From Adenanthera pavonina (lineage: Eukaryota; Streptophyta; Magnoliopsida; Fabales; Fabaceae): a stretch of DNA of 64,000 bases. Below, in pieces: positions 1-11,220 of this stretch. Location: positions 30,414,001 through 30,478,000 of the forward strand of contig JAIVEN010000016.1 of assembly GCA_026686845.1 (NCBI GenBank), read 5' to 3'. Made by a program: the position numbers and the translations under genes. The notes beneath the pieces were generated by a model. The model had not been told where the DNA came from. It ran no database searches and saw only the letters and a list, made by a program, of their open reading frames with translations. Every line of letters starts with the position of its first letter. Positions within the stretch are counted from its first letter, which is position 1.

Positions 1-1539
1 TTCCCTTGGTTATCTTTTTTATTCGTTAGACCCTAGGAACTAACGTGACTGGTCAACTCCCTCTACCGGTATCCACATGAACAGTGAGTCCAACTCGAAT
101 GGCGTGCTAGCACATCTATTATGTATGTCCGTACAAGTCTGTATGCCCTCGCTATTCGTCGTTCGTCCATACAGTTTTCTCTCTCTGAGTGTACGGCCGT
201 TCTCTCTTTATGGTGCTTCAAAATTGTATTAATTTTGTACCCTAGTCTATATCAATATATAGATAGGATTTTTTTATTTGTTTAATCTAAATCAATAATT
301 TAAACTAAATCAAATATTAATTAAATAGAGTAGTAGTTTGAATTTAAATCTATCTAATAGATTAAATTTAAACTAACTATCTAATCTTTATCCAGAATCA
401 AATCTAGATTTAATTTATTATATGAATCAAATTTAGATTATGACTTTAGTTTAAATTTAAATATATCATATAGAATTAACTTTAAAACTAATTCATTTGA
501 ATTAATTTGAACAATATATATATATTTCAAAATAATATAATGTATATCAAATATATAATATATTAAACATATATATATTTTGGAATTTTAATATATATAA
601 TTCTATCACCCTAAATTGAACATTAAATTCATTGAATCTAAACACATTTTAGATTCAATGAACCTGGACATTGTAGCTCGAGTTGGCTTGTTCTTGTGTG
701 CGACCCTGTAGGCCCATATGATGCTGGCAGTGAGCTAATAATACTATTGGATCTACAAGTCATAAGTGGTCTCTAGCAAAACATTGTGACTACCCAAATC
801 ATATGAGATCGGAGATCCAATGTAACCTATCATATAACCCGATCACATCCCTTTTATCTCATGATATATAAGTCAAGTATGAGGCATGGAAATGTCATCC
901 TCATTTTATTTGACCATCACTTTCTTGATCTCCGAGCAAACTAACAGAACAAATGGAAACTCTTCCATTTGAGCACGGCCATGCATTTCTCAGTTTCATT
1001 CATCGAGGGGCCCATATATATCTCTCCATTAATTAGAGGGACAATTCCCATCTTGATCATTCATCTTCCTCTACACGAGTTCCACTATACCCGATCATAG
1101 CCTTTATGATCTCCCAATTAAAGGTGACTTTTGACTATGCCAAAGCATAGTGTTCCCCATGTCGGAAGCCATGATGATCCCAAGTCTGAGGGCTTAGTGA
1201 CATGGTTATATATAAAATATGCTTATGACTTGATCCATGTAGCTATCTCATGATGGGTCGATCCAGCGTCTATTCTTTAATAGGAGCTTATGATTTTGAT
1301 TTGTATCTTCATACATAATTATCACATAATTATCAATCAAAATCATACTTGTTTTAATTCATCATTGTTCCCACAAAGATAATTGACTAGGGATATTTAG
1401 GAGAAAATAATTTATCCAAGGATATTATTATAAAGAAAACATGCAAACAATATAATATTGTAAGAAAAAACACCTTCTTTTTCGTAATGAAGAACAATGT
1501 TCATAATACAATAATTGGCCTAGGGCACAATCTCCAATA
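1..1539 (-). mobile_element. copia-type LTR, partial, inserted in element A
   Basis: The right end reads CACAATCTCCAATA on the plus strand. On the minus strand this is TATTGGAGATTGTGCCCTAG, which matches the common start of a plant copia LTR family (normally TGTTGGAGATTGTGCC), with the terminal CA decayed to TA. The pol reading frame of element A resumes immediately at 1540, so this is an insertion into that pol gene. The left end, and so any internal region or second LTR, lies outside the window. No primer binding site is visible between 1 and 1539, so it could be a solo LTR or the 5' LTR of a longer element. The segment is AT-rich with ATATAT runs around 470-600 and no coding sequence. Confidence 0.65.
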
Positions 1540-2143
1540 TAGTGTGTGCATGTGTGCAAGATTTCAAGCATATCCTAAGGAATCACATGCAACTACAATA
1601 AAATGAATCTTCAAATACCTCAAAGGAACTTCTCATATGGGCTTATGGTATCCACAACAATATGGGGATTAGCTAATAGGATACATTGATGTTGACTTTG
1701 TTAGATCCAAAACTAATCGAAAGAGTACAAGTAGAACTTGCCAACTTTTTGGTGGATCTTTGGTATCATGGTTTAGCAAAAAACAAAATAGTGTAGCTTT
1801 GTCCTCTATTGAAGCTGAATATATTGCTGCTACTTGTTGTTCACAAATTCTTTGGATGAAGCAACAACTAAAAGACAGTGGAGTCAATCTACATCAAGTT
1901 CCTATTAAGTGTGGTAACTCCAGTGTAATCAATATCACAAAGAATCCAATAATGCACTCTAGAACCAAGCATATAAAGATTAGACATCACTTCATTAGAG
2001 ACCATGTTCAGAGAGGAGATGTAGTCTTGGAGTATGTTTTGACAGAAAGTGAGTTAGCTGACATCTTCACCAAGCCCCTCACTGAAAATAGATTCAACTT
2101 CATAAGAAGAGAATTGGGAATAGTAAATCCGAAGAAGCTATAA
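1540..2143 (+). pseudogene. copia pol fragment: end of reverse transcriptase and RNase H (element A)
   Basis: This is the C-terminal part of a Ty1/copia polyprotein. The uninterrupted part (1760-2143, 127 codons) contains the hallmarks of copia RNase H: SWFSKKQNSVALSS followed by EAEYIAA, then SRTKHIKIRHHFIRDH and the terminal block with ADIFTKPL, ending in NPKKL and a stop. Upstream, 1545-1759 reads as the preceding segment (CARFQAYPKESHATT, a GLWYPQ block, YIDVDF) but carries stops. The gene is cut on its left by the LTR at 1-1539. The close homologue at 56640-57293 shows what is missing. RNase H removes the RNA strand during reverse transcription; this copy cannot be functional. Confidence 0.85.
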
Positions 2144-3126
2144 ACAAGTATCTATCTTAATCTGTTTATTTTCTAAAGGTAATCTATTAAGTCATACACT
2201 AAAGCATATGAGTATATTTAAGATATTTTGCAAGTACTCCTCATGAGCTTATATGATAAGAATTTAGAATAATGGAGTATCTTGCATCTAGATGAGCAAC
2301 ATTTTTTTAAGGAAATTGAAAATTCGAAGTTTCAGCATATGTTTATAAGTTCTATTTTCAATGGTCACATTTTGATTGTAAATAAATGAACTTTCATGCC
2401 TTATATGCCTTATTGTGTGACTTGGCTTGTTTGAAATTTGAATTTTGAGCATTTAACAGTCAAATTTCAGTGCCTTATATGCTAAGCGTGTATTTCAGCT
2501 TGATCGAAATTCATCTGTTGACTTCTTGAAATTCGAATTTTAATTGTTGATATATGTATATGCTCTGCTTGTGTATATACAACATTCAATCTTTGATGAT
2601 TCAATATTCGCATTTTAGACACTTCTTCATAAAGTCTTGAAATTCCAACTTTGAATCCCAAAATTTATCTGTTGGACATCATATGTTTCCATGCTTTCTG
2701 ATTGAAACTTTGACCATTTAAACTTTGAGAACCAAAGTTCATTTGTTGAAGCCTCTATCTATGTTTAAGCCTCTAACAGTCATATTTCAAGGCTAAAATA
2801 TGAATGTTGAGGTATTGTCTGAAAAGTGAGTCTCTGACAAATGAACTTCAAGTTTGAAAATTCGTTTATCAAGACAGTTTCTCTATGCTATGTGGGCAAC
2901 ATAACTAACTGAAATTCGAATTTTGACACCTAAAATTCATCTATCGAACGGTTACAAAATAGGATTTAAAGGGACAAATGTTGAACAGACACTTTATTTG
3001 CATTTTAACGGTTACATTTCCCATTCTCAAATTCCTTCTATCAAACTCTATTTTTCACCAATTAAAACCTAAACCAATCCTCACAAACATCTCAGAAGCA
3101 CTCCTTAAAACGAATTTCTCACAAAA
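2144..3126 (+). other. pol-to-ORF3 non-coding spacer of element A
   Basis: This 983-bp stretch has no ORF. It carries repeated short motifs, mostly decayed forms of AAATTCGAATTT and of TTCATCTGTTG / ACAAATGAACTT, for example around 2511-2545, 2820-2870 and 2905-2950. The corresponding spacers in elements M (about 27866-28865) and P (57294-58289) have almost the same length, about 1.0 kb, and the same motifs. The LTR U3 regions are made of the same motifs. Confidence 0.6.
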
Positions 3127-3553
3127 ATGGTCAAAGTAAAGAATGCCAACATTGGAAAGGAACTAAGCAGGCCCAAACGATCAATAAAATCCCAGTACAC
3201 ATCAAAGAAAGATGACACATAGAAAAGGAAGGCCAAATCTAGTAGGGGAACACCTTCTAAGAAGCAAAAAACACCATCAAAGCCAGAATCAAAGAAACCT
3301 ACGGCTACTGCTTCTGCATCTAGCATAGAGTCTGAGGAACTCCAGGTGACCACCAAACCTCTTTGCAGTTTGAGCAAATTCCAAAGGAGTTCACAAAAAA
3401 AATTGCCACAAAGAAGGTAATTACTCCTCATTGCATGAATCTGGAACAATTCTTTGTTTAAAATAATTTTGATGCTATATTCTAGATGAGGAGTTACAAA
3501 AACCTTCTAAAGGTTAAAGAAAGATATGATGATGAAGTGATCCAAACTTGGTA
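3127..3553 (+). pseudogene. SIRE-type ORF3 (envelope-like position), part 1, element A
   Basis: It starts at an ATG in AAAAATGG and encodes a Lys/Arg-rich N-terminus (RPKRSIKSQY, then KRKAKSS) followed by a Ser/Thr-rich stretch, like the intact starts at 27865 (minus) and 58290 (plus). An in-frame TAG follows at about codon 32, and the frame breaks again around 3355. The conserved LEILERYDDEV-like block is recognisable as KVKERYDDEVIQTW at its end. The ORF is then split by the solo LTR at 3554. The family sits between pol and the 3' LTR, where SIRE-type copia elements carry an envelope-like gene. The conserved part resembles the 'putative plant transposon protein' domain as I remember it; its function is not known to me. 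Confidence 0.7.
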
Positions 3554-6057
3554 TGTAATATCCCTAAATATTACTGGATATTAAGTAATAAAAGAGTAAG
3601 AAATAAATGTTAACATGAAATATACAAGAAATCCACAAAAATGAACATAGTGTTTTGTGTGAAATAGGGCAAAATGGTCATTTTTCTCGGTTAGATAAAA
3701 AAATAAGAAATTATATTTTTACCCCTAAAGAATTATAAAAATGATATCCACGTCCCTAAAGTTATAAAATTCAAGTTGAAAATTCACGTTGAATAAGAAT
3801 AGAAAAGCCCTTGGAGAAATTACACTTAATGGCTTGAAAGTTTTAGAAATTATAATTTAACCTCGGGTCAAGAGTAATTTTGTAAATATGCAAAATTACT
3901 GTCAAAACAAAGCTCTTGATGAGAGAAGTCCAACGACATAGAGAATTAATGATTAAGGATAAAAAAATAATCAGTGCCGAGTGTCCAAAAGTAATTTTAT
4001 ATCGGTAAAGTAGATTGTGGGCCCACGGACAGTTAAAAGGTAACCGAGATAGGATATGGGCCTCATATAGATACCACTTAGGACAGGACAATTACGGAAA
4101 TATAAATTGGGAATAATCATGTATCCTAAAAATGCAAATTTACTAAAAAAAAATAGTTTTATCGATATAGTTAAAAAATACAAATTTACTATAAAAAGTA
4201 GTTTTATTGGCAGCTGGATAGCAAGAATTTTTGGAGAAAACTACTCCAAGAAGTTGTCATTTTTTGGCCTAAAAAGTAAGCATGGCTAGTTAAAGTAATT
4301 AATCATGATTAAGCTACTTAATTAACCACTTAAACTCTCTCTTTTCTTCTCATTTCCACGAGTCATTCACCAGTAAAAACCAGTGGAGAAAACACAAGAA
4401 AGGAAGAGAGAAAGAGGGAAAGAAGAAGAAGAAATTCAAGGGAAATTGAAAGCTCAACTTGTGGTAAGTTGCTATTCCACCTTAAGCTTGCTATTTGTAA
4501 GTTTTGGAGCATGGTTCATGGAGTAGATTTTCTTCCTCACTCTCTTAGGGTTTTGGCCAAACTAGGATATACGGAGGAAATGAGTTTTCCAACCATTAAA
4601 CATAGGGGAAATTCTAGAATACTCATTTAACGCATGAATATGGAAGTAGTTTGATGTATTAAGAAGCATAGCAATTTTGTTCCATTTTCCCTCAATTTTG
4701 GCCAGAAAGGGTTTATCTTTATAGCTGTAATTTCATGTTTTTGAGCCCAAAAATGGATTCCTTGGGTCCTAATTAGTTAAGTACAAGTGTTGGTTTCAAG
4801 AAAAACTCAAACTAAAGCTAAGTGAAAATTTAGGGTTTAATGAGTATTGCATAATGTTACCCTTGGAACTAGTGGCTAAGATGCTTGAATGATGATATAG
4901 CTAAGTTCAAGGAAGTGTTGGAAGGCCCAAGAAGTGGTGTACCAAGTGTGGTAACCTAGGGAACACTCAAAGGTAGTTAATTTCCCTTACTTGCAGTGTA
5001 TTGTCATACTTACTTCCAATGTGATTAATGCTTTGTCATATGGTATAATGTTATTTTGTGATGGTTTAATGTTATTGGCTGAGTTGATTGAGGGGAATTG
5101 AGACCCCTAGAATTCCATTTTTCTAAATGAAACTCTACCAAAAATGTTGTGAAATTGTATGACTTCAATATGCTAATGTGATGAAATATGTTTTCTTGTT
5201 GTCTTCATGATCAATGTGATAATATAATGGCATGTTTGGGTACTAGCTATTGAGATTCTTTGAATGTCACCCTCCCACATATTAACCATGTTTAGAAAGC
5301 AATCATGACAAGACCTCCAAGGAAGAGAAAGGAAAGGAGAAAGAACTTGTTGGTTAGATTGATAATGCTTGCAATGACCATGAACTTTGATCTTTTATGT
5401 AAATATGTAAAAATAATGTTAAATGTGTTTCTCCAAGATTTTATGTTCCTTTAAGTCTTAGTGAATGAATGGCATGAGATGAGGATGAATTATGGCCATG
5501 TAAATATTTTACAACTTTTGTTTTGCAAAGTACTAGGATGTAAATGGTCATTCTAACCTCTGTAGAGTAAACCTATCACTGTTTCAATAATTTACTATGT
5601 AAAGTATGAATGTTATATATGGTTAAAAAGTAAACAGAAAGGGATTTCAAATGGCCTAAAGAGAACTCAGTTTGGATGAGTGTAAGATTTATAGTGAATT
5701 TTTAAAATTAGCTCCAGAAAACTGGATTTTCTGAAATTGATCATAATAGTATAATTTCATGAAATTTACTGTACAAATTGGCCTAGTCACTACTCTGTTT
5801 TATATTTTTCCCATGTATCCAATCTCTTAAGCTATCTTGAGATACTTAAATCATTTGCATACAATTTTTATTTAATTAGTTATGATTTTATGAAATTTGG
5901 TCAGGAAGAGGAATTTAGTTAAAATGAATAGCACCCAAATTTTTGGAAAATTTTATTATGACTTATTATGTGATTCAATGTTCTATTAAGGTATAAATGG
6001 ACTTAATAATTATCTAATACATGGGAAAACGGTCCTAAATCATGGTGTTACATGGTA
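3549..6057 (+). mobile_element. gypsy-type solo LTR, family G1, with TSD TGGTA
   Basis: The LTR runs 3554-6052 (2499 bp), beginning TGTAATATCCC and ending GGTGTTACA. It is flanked by perfect 5-bp duplications TGGTA at 3549-3553 and 6053-6057. Removing it and one duplication restores the ORF3 frame context (...TGGTATGCCTC..., as in element P at 58772). No primer binding site, coding region or second LTR is present, so it is a solo LTR left by LTR-LTR recombination. The ends TGTAAYATCCC...GTTACA are typical of Ty3/gypsy chromovirus-like LTRs. A second member of the family, minus strand, forms the outer shell of the 13310-50729 nest. Confidence 0.88.
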
Positions 6058-6757
6058 TGCCTCGTTAAAATTTAATGACAAGAAGAAGAAGTACTAAGTG
6101 ACTCTCAGGTTTTGGAATCTGTGGCTGATAGATGAGAATCTCAATGACATTCTGGAGATTCCTGGATAGGACAGATTTAAAGTTAATATTTCTGCCACCA
6201 AATACATGGATGAAGATGATGAAACTCATGAAGAAAGTGGAGAATATCTGAATTACAAGGAAAGTACAATCTTAAACATACTTTTTTAGGTGAAGAGAGA
6301 ATAGGCCTCAACTGAAAAATGTGAAGCCCTTTGACCCTAGTGCTCAAGCAAGGATCCTACACTACATAGTGTCTAGGATCATTTTCAACAAGGGAGGAAG
6401 TTTCAATTTAATCACAGGGGTTGAAGCTCATACAATGGTAGCCTTGATTCAAAGAAAGAAGCTCAACGTGGGTAACAGCATTTTTCAATGAATAATCAAG
6501 GCTAGAGATTAGAGAAAGGACTCAACACTACCCTATTCCTTAATAATCACTAAGCTTCTCAAGTATGCCAAGGCCAACACTTGGAAAAGGGCAAGGGAAA
6601 GCCCACTGAGGAATTTAAAGAAAAAGGGCTAATTAGAATGAGCATCAAAAGAAAAGAAGGTAGAAGGATTGGCAAGGGGGTTGGTAAATCTGAGGATTTA
6701 CTCTATGATGGAGAAGAGCCCCAACAACAAGAAACTACCTCTAAGGCTACTGCAACC
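6058..6757 (+). pseudogene. SIRE-type ORF3, part 2, element A
   Basis: It continues the third ORF after the solo LTR. Recognisable blocks in order are a WYASLKFN-type segment across the TSD, MDEDDETHEESGEYLNYKES at about 6206-6265, remnants of the helical core in shifted frames, and the basic segment GKGKPTEEFKEKGLIRMSIK (6586-6645) with SEDLLYDGEEPQQQETTSKA. There are several stops and frameshifts between 6100 and 6570. The same blocks are in better shape at 58780-59450 and, on the minus strand, at about 26700-27360. It ends at the solo LTR at 6758. Confidence 0.72.
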
Positions 6758-8296
6758 TGTTAGGTCTGCTGGCTTCCCAAGAGTAGTGAAAGCAATAGTA
6801 GCAAAAAAACAGAGTGCAAAAAATAACAAAGTAGTAAGCACAGTAAAGGAAGAAAAGACATTGAGATTTATCCTGATTCGGTCTCTTTCCTTGACCTATA
6901 TCCAGTCCTCAAGCTACCACTTGAGATTTTTCACTATCTTGTAAGAATTCGGTGGGCTCCTTGTAATGCTACAGTACATCTTTATGCTCTATTCCAAGAG
7001 CTTACAATCTCACTCTCTGCACTCTAGCTAAGTGCTTCCCAAATCCCTTGTGAAGTTTCTTCACAAGAAAATATTTCTTCCAAATAAAGATAAGATTATT
7101 TATAGCAATATAAACTCTCTAATCTAGAGTATGTATGATAGTTGAAGTACAATGTATGAAGTGTGTGAGAGTAGATGGCTCTGACTAAAGAATTTGATAG
7201 AATTTCAATATATATAACATAAATTTATTACCCACACCTTCAAATGAAGTTCTATTTATAGATTTTTATCTTAACATTATGTTAGAAATAAGATCTAGCC
7301 ATTAGAGATGTTACCCAATGGTTACTTTGCAAAACTATCCATTCACTAACCGCATTTAATGTGTCTGACATCCAAAGTTTGAATTTTTGGGTGTCAACAG
7401 ATGAATTTTGTAGAAACCAAAAGTTAAGGACTTTAACGTTGAACTTCGAAGTTCATCTGTTCAAAGGCAAAATTCAAATTTTCATCTTTGACAAATATTT
7501 CCAAGTTGGAACATACAAATTTTCAAGGTTAAAGTTCTTCTGAAAAGTGTGAACAGTTGTTCCATATTGTTCCAGTGTATTCAAAATTTGAATTTTGGTT
7601 CCCAAAATTCATCTGTTAGTAAGCAACTCAATATGGCACAAAAGTTCTTCTTTTTTGAAATTTGAATTTTCAAAAACCAAAGTTAGTCTATCAGAGAGAC
7701 CTCTTATCAGACTTATTCCAAAGTTCGAATTTCTAAAGACCAAAGTTCTTCTATCAAAGGGACACCTCAACAGACTTACACATTATCTCTCCAAAGTTTG
7801 AATTTTCAAAGCTAAAGTTCGTCTATTAGAAGATTGACTTGGAACTGTTTTTAAACTTCACTTTCAGACAAACTTTGATATATCTTCAGATGAATTTTTC
7901 ATTTTTCACAAGTTTTTCTTTACCCAAAGTTCGAATTTTAACAATCTGAAATTTGTCTGTCATAGACAATATCTTTGTAAGTTTGAATTTTAGCCTTCAA
8001 AGTTTGAATTTTCAAGGTAACATATGAAGTTTAACAGTTCAAAATTTATCTGTTAGTGAGTATTTTTCAAATATAGCATAAGTTAACATAGGATTGTTTG
8101 AAAAACACATTTTAAAAACATTTGGGTGAAAGATCAAAGCCTTTAACTCATGTGAATACAGTGAAAAATCCTACAGACTAATCTTGTACTCATTTTTCTT
8201 GGATTTCTTCACTTGAGATCTTTTGTACACCTTTAATATCTTCTTTCCATTCTCCAGTTGTTTGGAATCATCAAAAACACTTGATTCAACACAACC
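6753..8296 (-). mobile_element. SIRE-type solo LTR in ORF3 of element A, TSD CAACC
   Basis: The LTR runs 6758-8291 (1534 bp) on the minus strand: on the plus strand it begins TGTTAGGTCTGCTGGCTTCC and ends CTTGATTCAACA. Perfect 5-bp duplications CAACC lie at 6753-6757 and 8292-8296. It belongs to the same LTR family as elements A, M and P. The region 7350-8100 has the U3 motif array (AATTCGAATT-like palindromes and TTCATCTGTTAG-like units). No internal sequence remains, so it is a solo LTR. Confidence 0.88.
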
Positions 8297-9286
8297 ATCC
8301 AACCTGAACCACAACCAACACAACCTCAGCTGACCCAACAACTTGAACCCTCTATCTCATCTAACTTGGCCAAACTTAGTACCATACTTGAGCTGAATAA
8401 CTATTTATCAGAGATAATGTTGAGTATTAGGGATGAATAGAATGCCAAGTTTGCTCACTTGCATGCTTAAATAATTGACCTAGCCAAGAACCGCAAGATA
8501 GATGCTAATGCCTATAATGACCTTAGGACTTCTCTCCCTACTACATCAGCAACACTTCAAACTAGCACTTTGATCCTCTCAAATCTGTCTCCTCTCAAAT
8601 CCCAAGTCCTTTAGAAGAAGGCCCCTCTGATGCTGCTACTGCTACTATCACTCCTCAAGCAATAGTACAAGCCTTGGCCTATCTCTAGACTATGCTATGG
8701 AGGAAGAAGCCACTCAAGCAGAGAGCTCTCATGAGCTAATGATGGAGGAAGCTGCTCAAAACTCAATTCTGTTAACTCAAGCGACTGAGCAAAAGAAGAA
8801 GCTTGTTGCTAATCTCATACTTGTACCTATTGTTTAAGCTGCTCTCAATGAGAAAAGAGGGACCATGCCTTATATTGACTTTGCTGCTATTGCACATGAA
8901 ACTGTAATGCAATCTCAAGAGCAAAGGCTAGATGAGATGTTCCCTCCACCAACTCCTCAACCTCCTTCTTCTAGATATGGCCTCTTAGTGGAACAACAAG
9001 CTAAGCTGGCTAACATCTTAAGAGAGGCTCGAGAGCCCTCTTTAAGGGCTGACGTTGATCTTCCTCAGATACGTCCTGTAGTGTCATCTATTCCAATTCA
9101 TGTTCAGGCCATTCCTATAGATCAAGTGCCTCTGTACTTGCTCATGCTCTTAATGATGCCAAAAAGGGAGAAAAGGAATCTGGACAAATTGGAGAATCTG
9201 GAGCTACAATTGGACAATCTGAAACTACTAGGCAATCAGGAAAGACATATGAAAAGAGGATCAAGGTCAAGGCCAAAAACCAATGA
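8297..9286 (+). pseudogene. SIRE-type ORF3, part 3 (C-terminus), element A
   Basis: This is the C-terminal third of the third ORF, resuming right after the TSD. It contains a helical segment (LSIRDE...FAHL...LAKN, with in-frame stops), a Pro/Thr-rich acidic middle, and the block RGTMPYIDFAAIAHETVMQS...RLDEMFPPPTPQPP near 8860-8970. Near 9153-9180 it encodes the conserved NDAKKGEK-type segment, and it ends in a Lys-rich tail (KRIKVKAKNQ) with a TGA at 9284. A frameshift near 9150 means the open frame 8865-9350 does not follow the true C-terminus. The equivalent tails in M and P end in lysine runs at about 25721 and 60502. Confidence 0.7.
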
Positions 9287-9596
9287 CAAAACTTTAGAGC
9301 TTAGACCTCTATTAGGACTTTGTAGAATTTTAACTTTTGTAGGATTTTGAGTTTTTGTGTGGTGTATTTTTTTTTATATGAACAATGTACTTGTTTGTAT
9401 ACTTGTTTGAACATTTGTACTGAACATATTTGCATTAATGAAATATGTTTCAACAATTTCCTTTTCTATTCTCCTAAATCTTCAACTCTGATACATGTGC
9501 TATATTTATACTCAAATTTTAACGCATATGTTGAGGGAGAGCTCTTGGAAGCAAACTCAAGTACTAATTCAGTTTGCAAGTTGTTTTGTCAACATC
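9287..9596 (+). other. 3' untranslated spacer before the polypurine tract, element A
   Basis: There is no coding sequence. It holds the conserved stretch GCATATGTTGAGGGAGAGCTC near 9525, also present before the 3' LTR of P at about 60727 and, on the minus strand, of M at about 25365. The constant part ends TTTTGTCAACATCAAAAAGG. Confidence 0.5.
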
Positions 9597-9610
9597 AAAA
9601 AGGGAGAGAA
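9597..9610 (+). other. polypurine tract of element A
   Basis: AAAAAGGGAGAGAA lies directly before the LTR start TGTTAAATCA. In retrotransposons this purine run primes plus-strand DNA synthesis. Confidence 0.8.
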
Positions 9611-11094
9611 TGTTAAATCACAAGTTTTGATGATTCCAAAAAACTAAAGCTTGGAAAGGAGAATATCAAAGAAATATGAAAAGATAAAGTGAAGAAATCC
9701 AGTAAAAAACAAGTAAAGATTTAGTTTTTAGGATTTCTCATAATATACACTAGGTAAAAAACTTTGATTCTTACTTATTGATGTTACCACAATATTTAAA
9801 TGAGTTATTTTATAGTTATCCAATGTTAGCATAAGCTAAAATTGAGAAATATTGGCTAATAGACAAATTTTTTTATTAATTCATGTTTATTTTGTGCAAA
9901 ATTTAAACTTTGCTTAGTGAAATTCAAAGTTACAAAGGTTTTATCTCTTATAAATAAATTTCAATTGTGAAATTCAAATTTCAGGGTAAGCATGATTAGT
10001 GAAAATATGAAAAAATCACATGAAGCTGAATCAAAATTCAAATGTTGGTGAAGTTCAAAGTAGGTTCAAAGTTACTTCCTCTAACAGATGAACTTTAGAC
10101 TTCAAAGTACGAATTTTAAAATGAGAATTTGTGAGTCTCATTAGAGCATACCTTTGACAGATGAACTTTGCAGTTTAATATTCAAACTTCATAGAGAAAA
10201 AATTTTAGTATCATGTGACGAATTTCAGCTTCTGAATTCGAATTTTGAATGCATTGTGAAAACTTGAGACAACTGTTCAACCTCTTCAGATGCACTTCCA
10301 ATATAAAAATTCACATGAGCTAACCTAGAATATCTTCGATAAACTTGAAATTCAAATGTCACATTTGAACAAAAAAATTGAAGTACAATATTGGAGTCCT
10401 TAACTTTTTGTCTCTATGAAATTTGTCTATTGAACCCCCAAAAATTTGAATTTTGATGTGTTAGACACATTAAATGCGGTTGGTGAATGACTATTTCTGT
10501 AGAGTAACCATTGGTTAATATCTCTAATGACTAGTTAAGTCACAAATCTAAAAATAAATTTATTTGTAGTTGTGTAAAATGAATTTAAGTCTATCTTTTC
10601 CAAAACTCTGCTAAGTTTATTAGACAAAACTTTTTCACCCACACGCTGCATTTATTGTGCCATAACTTTCATGTCTATTCTATTCTAAAGAGTATTCATT
10701 ATATGTTAAAATCTCTTCCTCATATGTAAGAAAGATTCTTTGGGAAGAAAATCACAAAGGGTATTAGAAAACACTTGTTAGAGTGTTGACTGAAAATTTT
10801 TAGTGTTCTTATAACAGAGCATGTGCATTATACTAAGGCATTGTAAGGAGCCCTTCAATTCTTGCAGATAGTGGATAATCTCAAGTGGTGGCTTAAGAAT
10901 TGGATGGAGGTCAAGTGGATTGGACCGAACCAGGATAAATCTCTAAGTCTTCTCTAACTCTATCTTACAATGATATTCGTTTTCATCATACTCTATTTTT
11001 TTGCAAGATTTTGCTTTCACTGCTCAATTGTATCTTTGCAGAAAATTTTAAACTTCACAATTCACCCCCTCTTGGGAAACCAGCATTCCTAACA
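9611..11094 (+). mobile_element. 3' LTR of SIRE-like element A
   Basis: 1484 bp, beginning TGTTAAATCACAAG and ending CCAGCATTCCTAACA. The ends match the LTRs of M and P (TGTTGAATCAAG...TTGGGAAGCCAGC...TAACA). The U3 motif array is visible in 9930-10460, more decayed than in M and P. The R/U5 part has the family signature ending TTCACCCCCTCTTGGGAA. This is the oldest-looking SIRE LTR in the window. Confidence 0.85.
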
Positions 11095-11220
11095 GCTTTT
11101 TCTAACAACTTTAACTTTAACTTATGAGTTTCCTTTGACAACTTGTCCTCAAAACTGTGGTAGGTACTAGGTCGCATGAAATTGTCTCTGAGCTTTGCTT
11201 CTAAAACTTAGAATAGTGCT
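11095..11220 (-). pseudogene. possible gag coiled-coil fragment of another copia element
   Basis: On the minus strand about 70 bp translate as a charged helical segment (FEDKLSKETHKLKLKLLEKA), which resembles the coiled-coil part of plant copia gag proteins. It is a fragment directly after the A 3' LTR and before an LTR-B copy. With so little sequence the assignment is weak; I see nothing else in this interval. Confidence 0.3.

Larger units (their letters stand above)
1540..11094 (+). mobile_element. SIRE/Maximus-like copia element A (5' part missing, two nested solo LTRs)
   Basis: In order it holds the C-terminal half of pol (RNase H), a spacer of about 1 kb, a third ORF in three pieces, a polypurine tract and a 3' LTR. 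The same order is seen in the two other copies in the window (23619-33903 minus and 50896-62475 plus). The third ORF is interrupted by solo LTRs at 3554-6052 and 6758-8291, each with a perfect 5-bp TSD. The 5' LTR, gag and the rest of pol must lie left of the copia LTR at 1-1539. The many stops and frameshifts show it is an old dead copy. The 5 bp after the 3' LTR are GCTTT; the matching left TSD cannot be checked. Confidence 0.85.
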
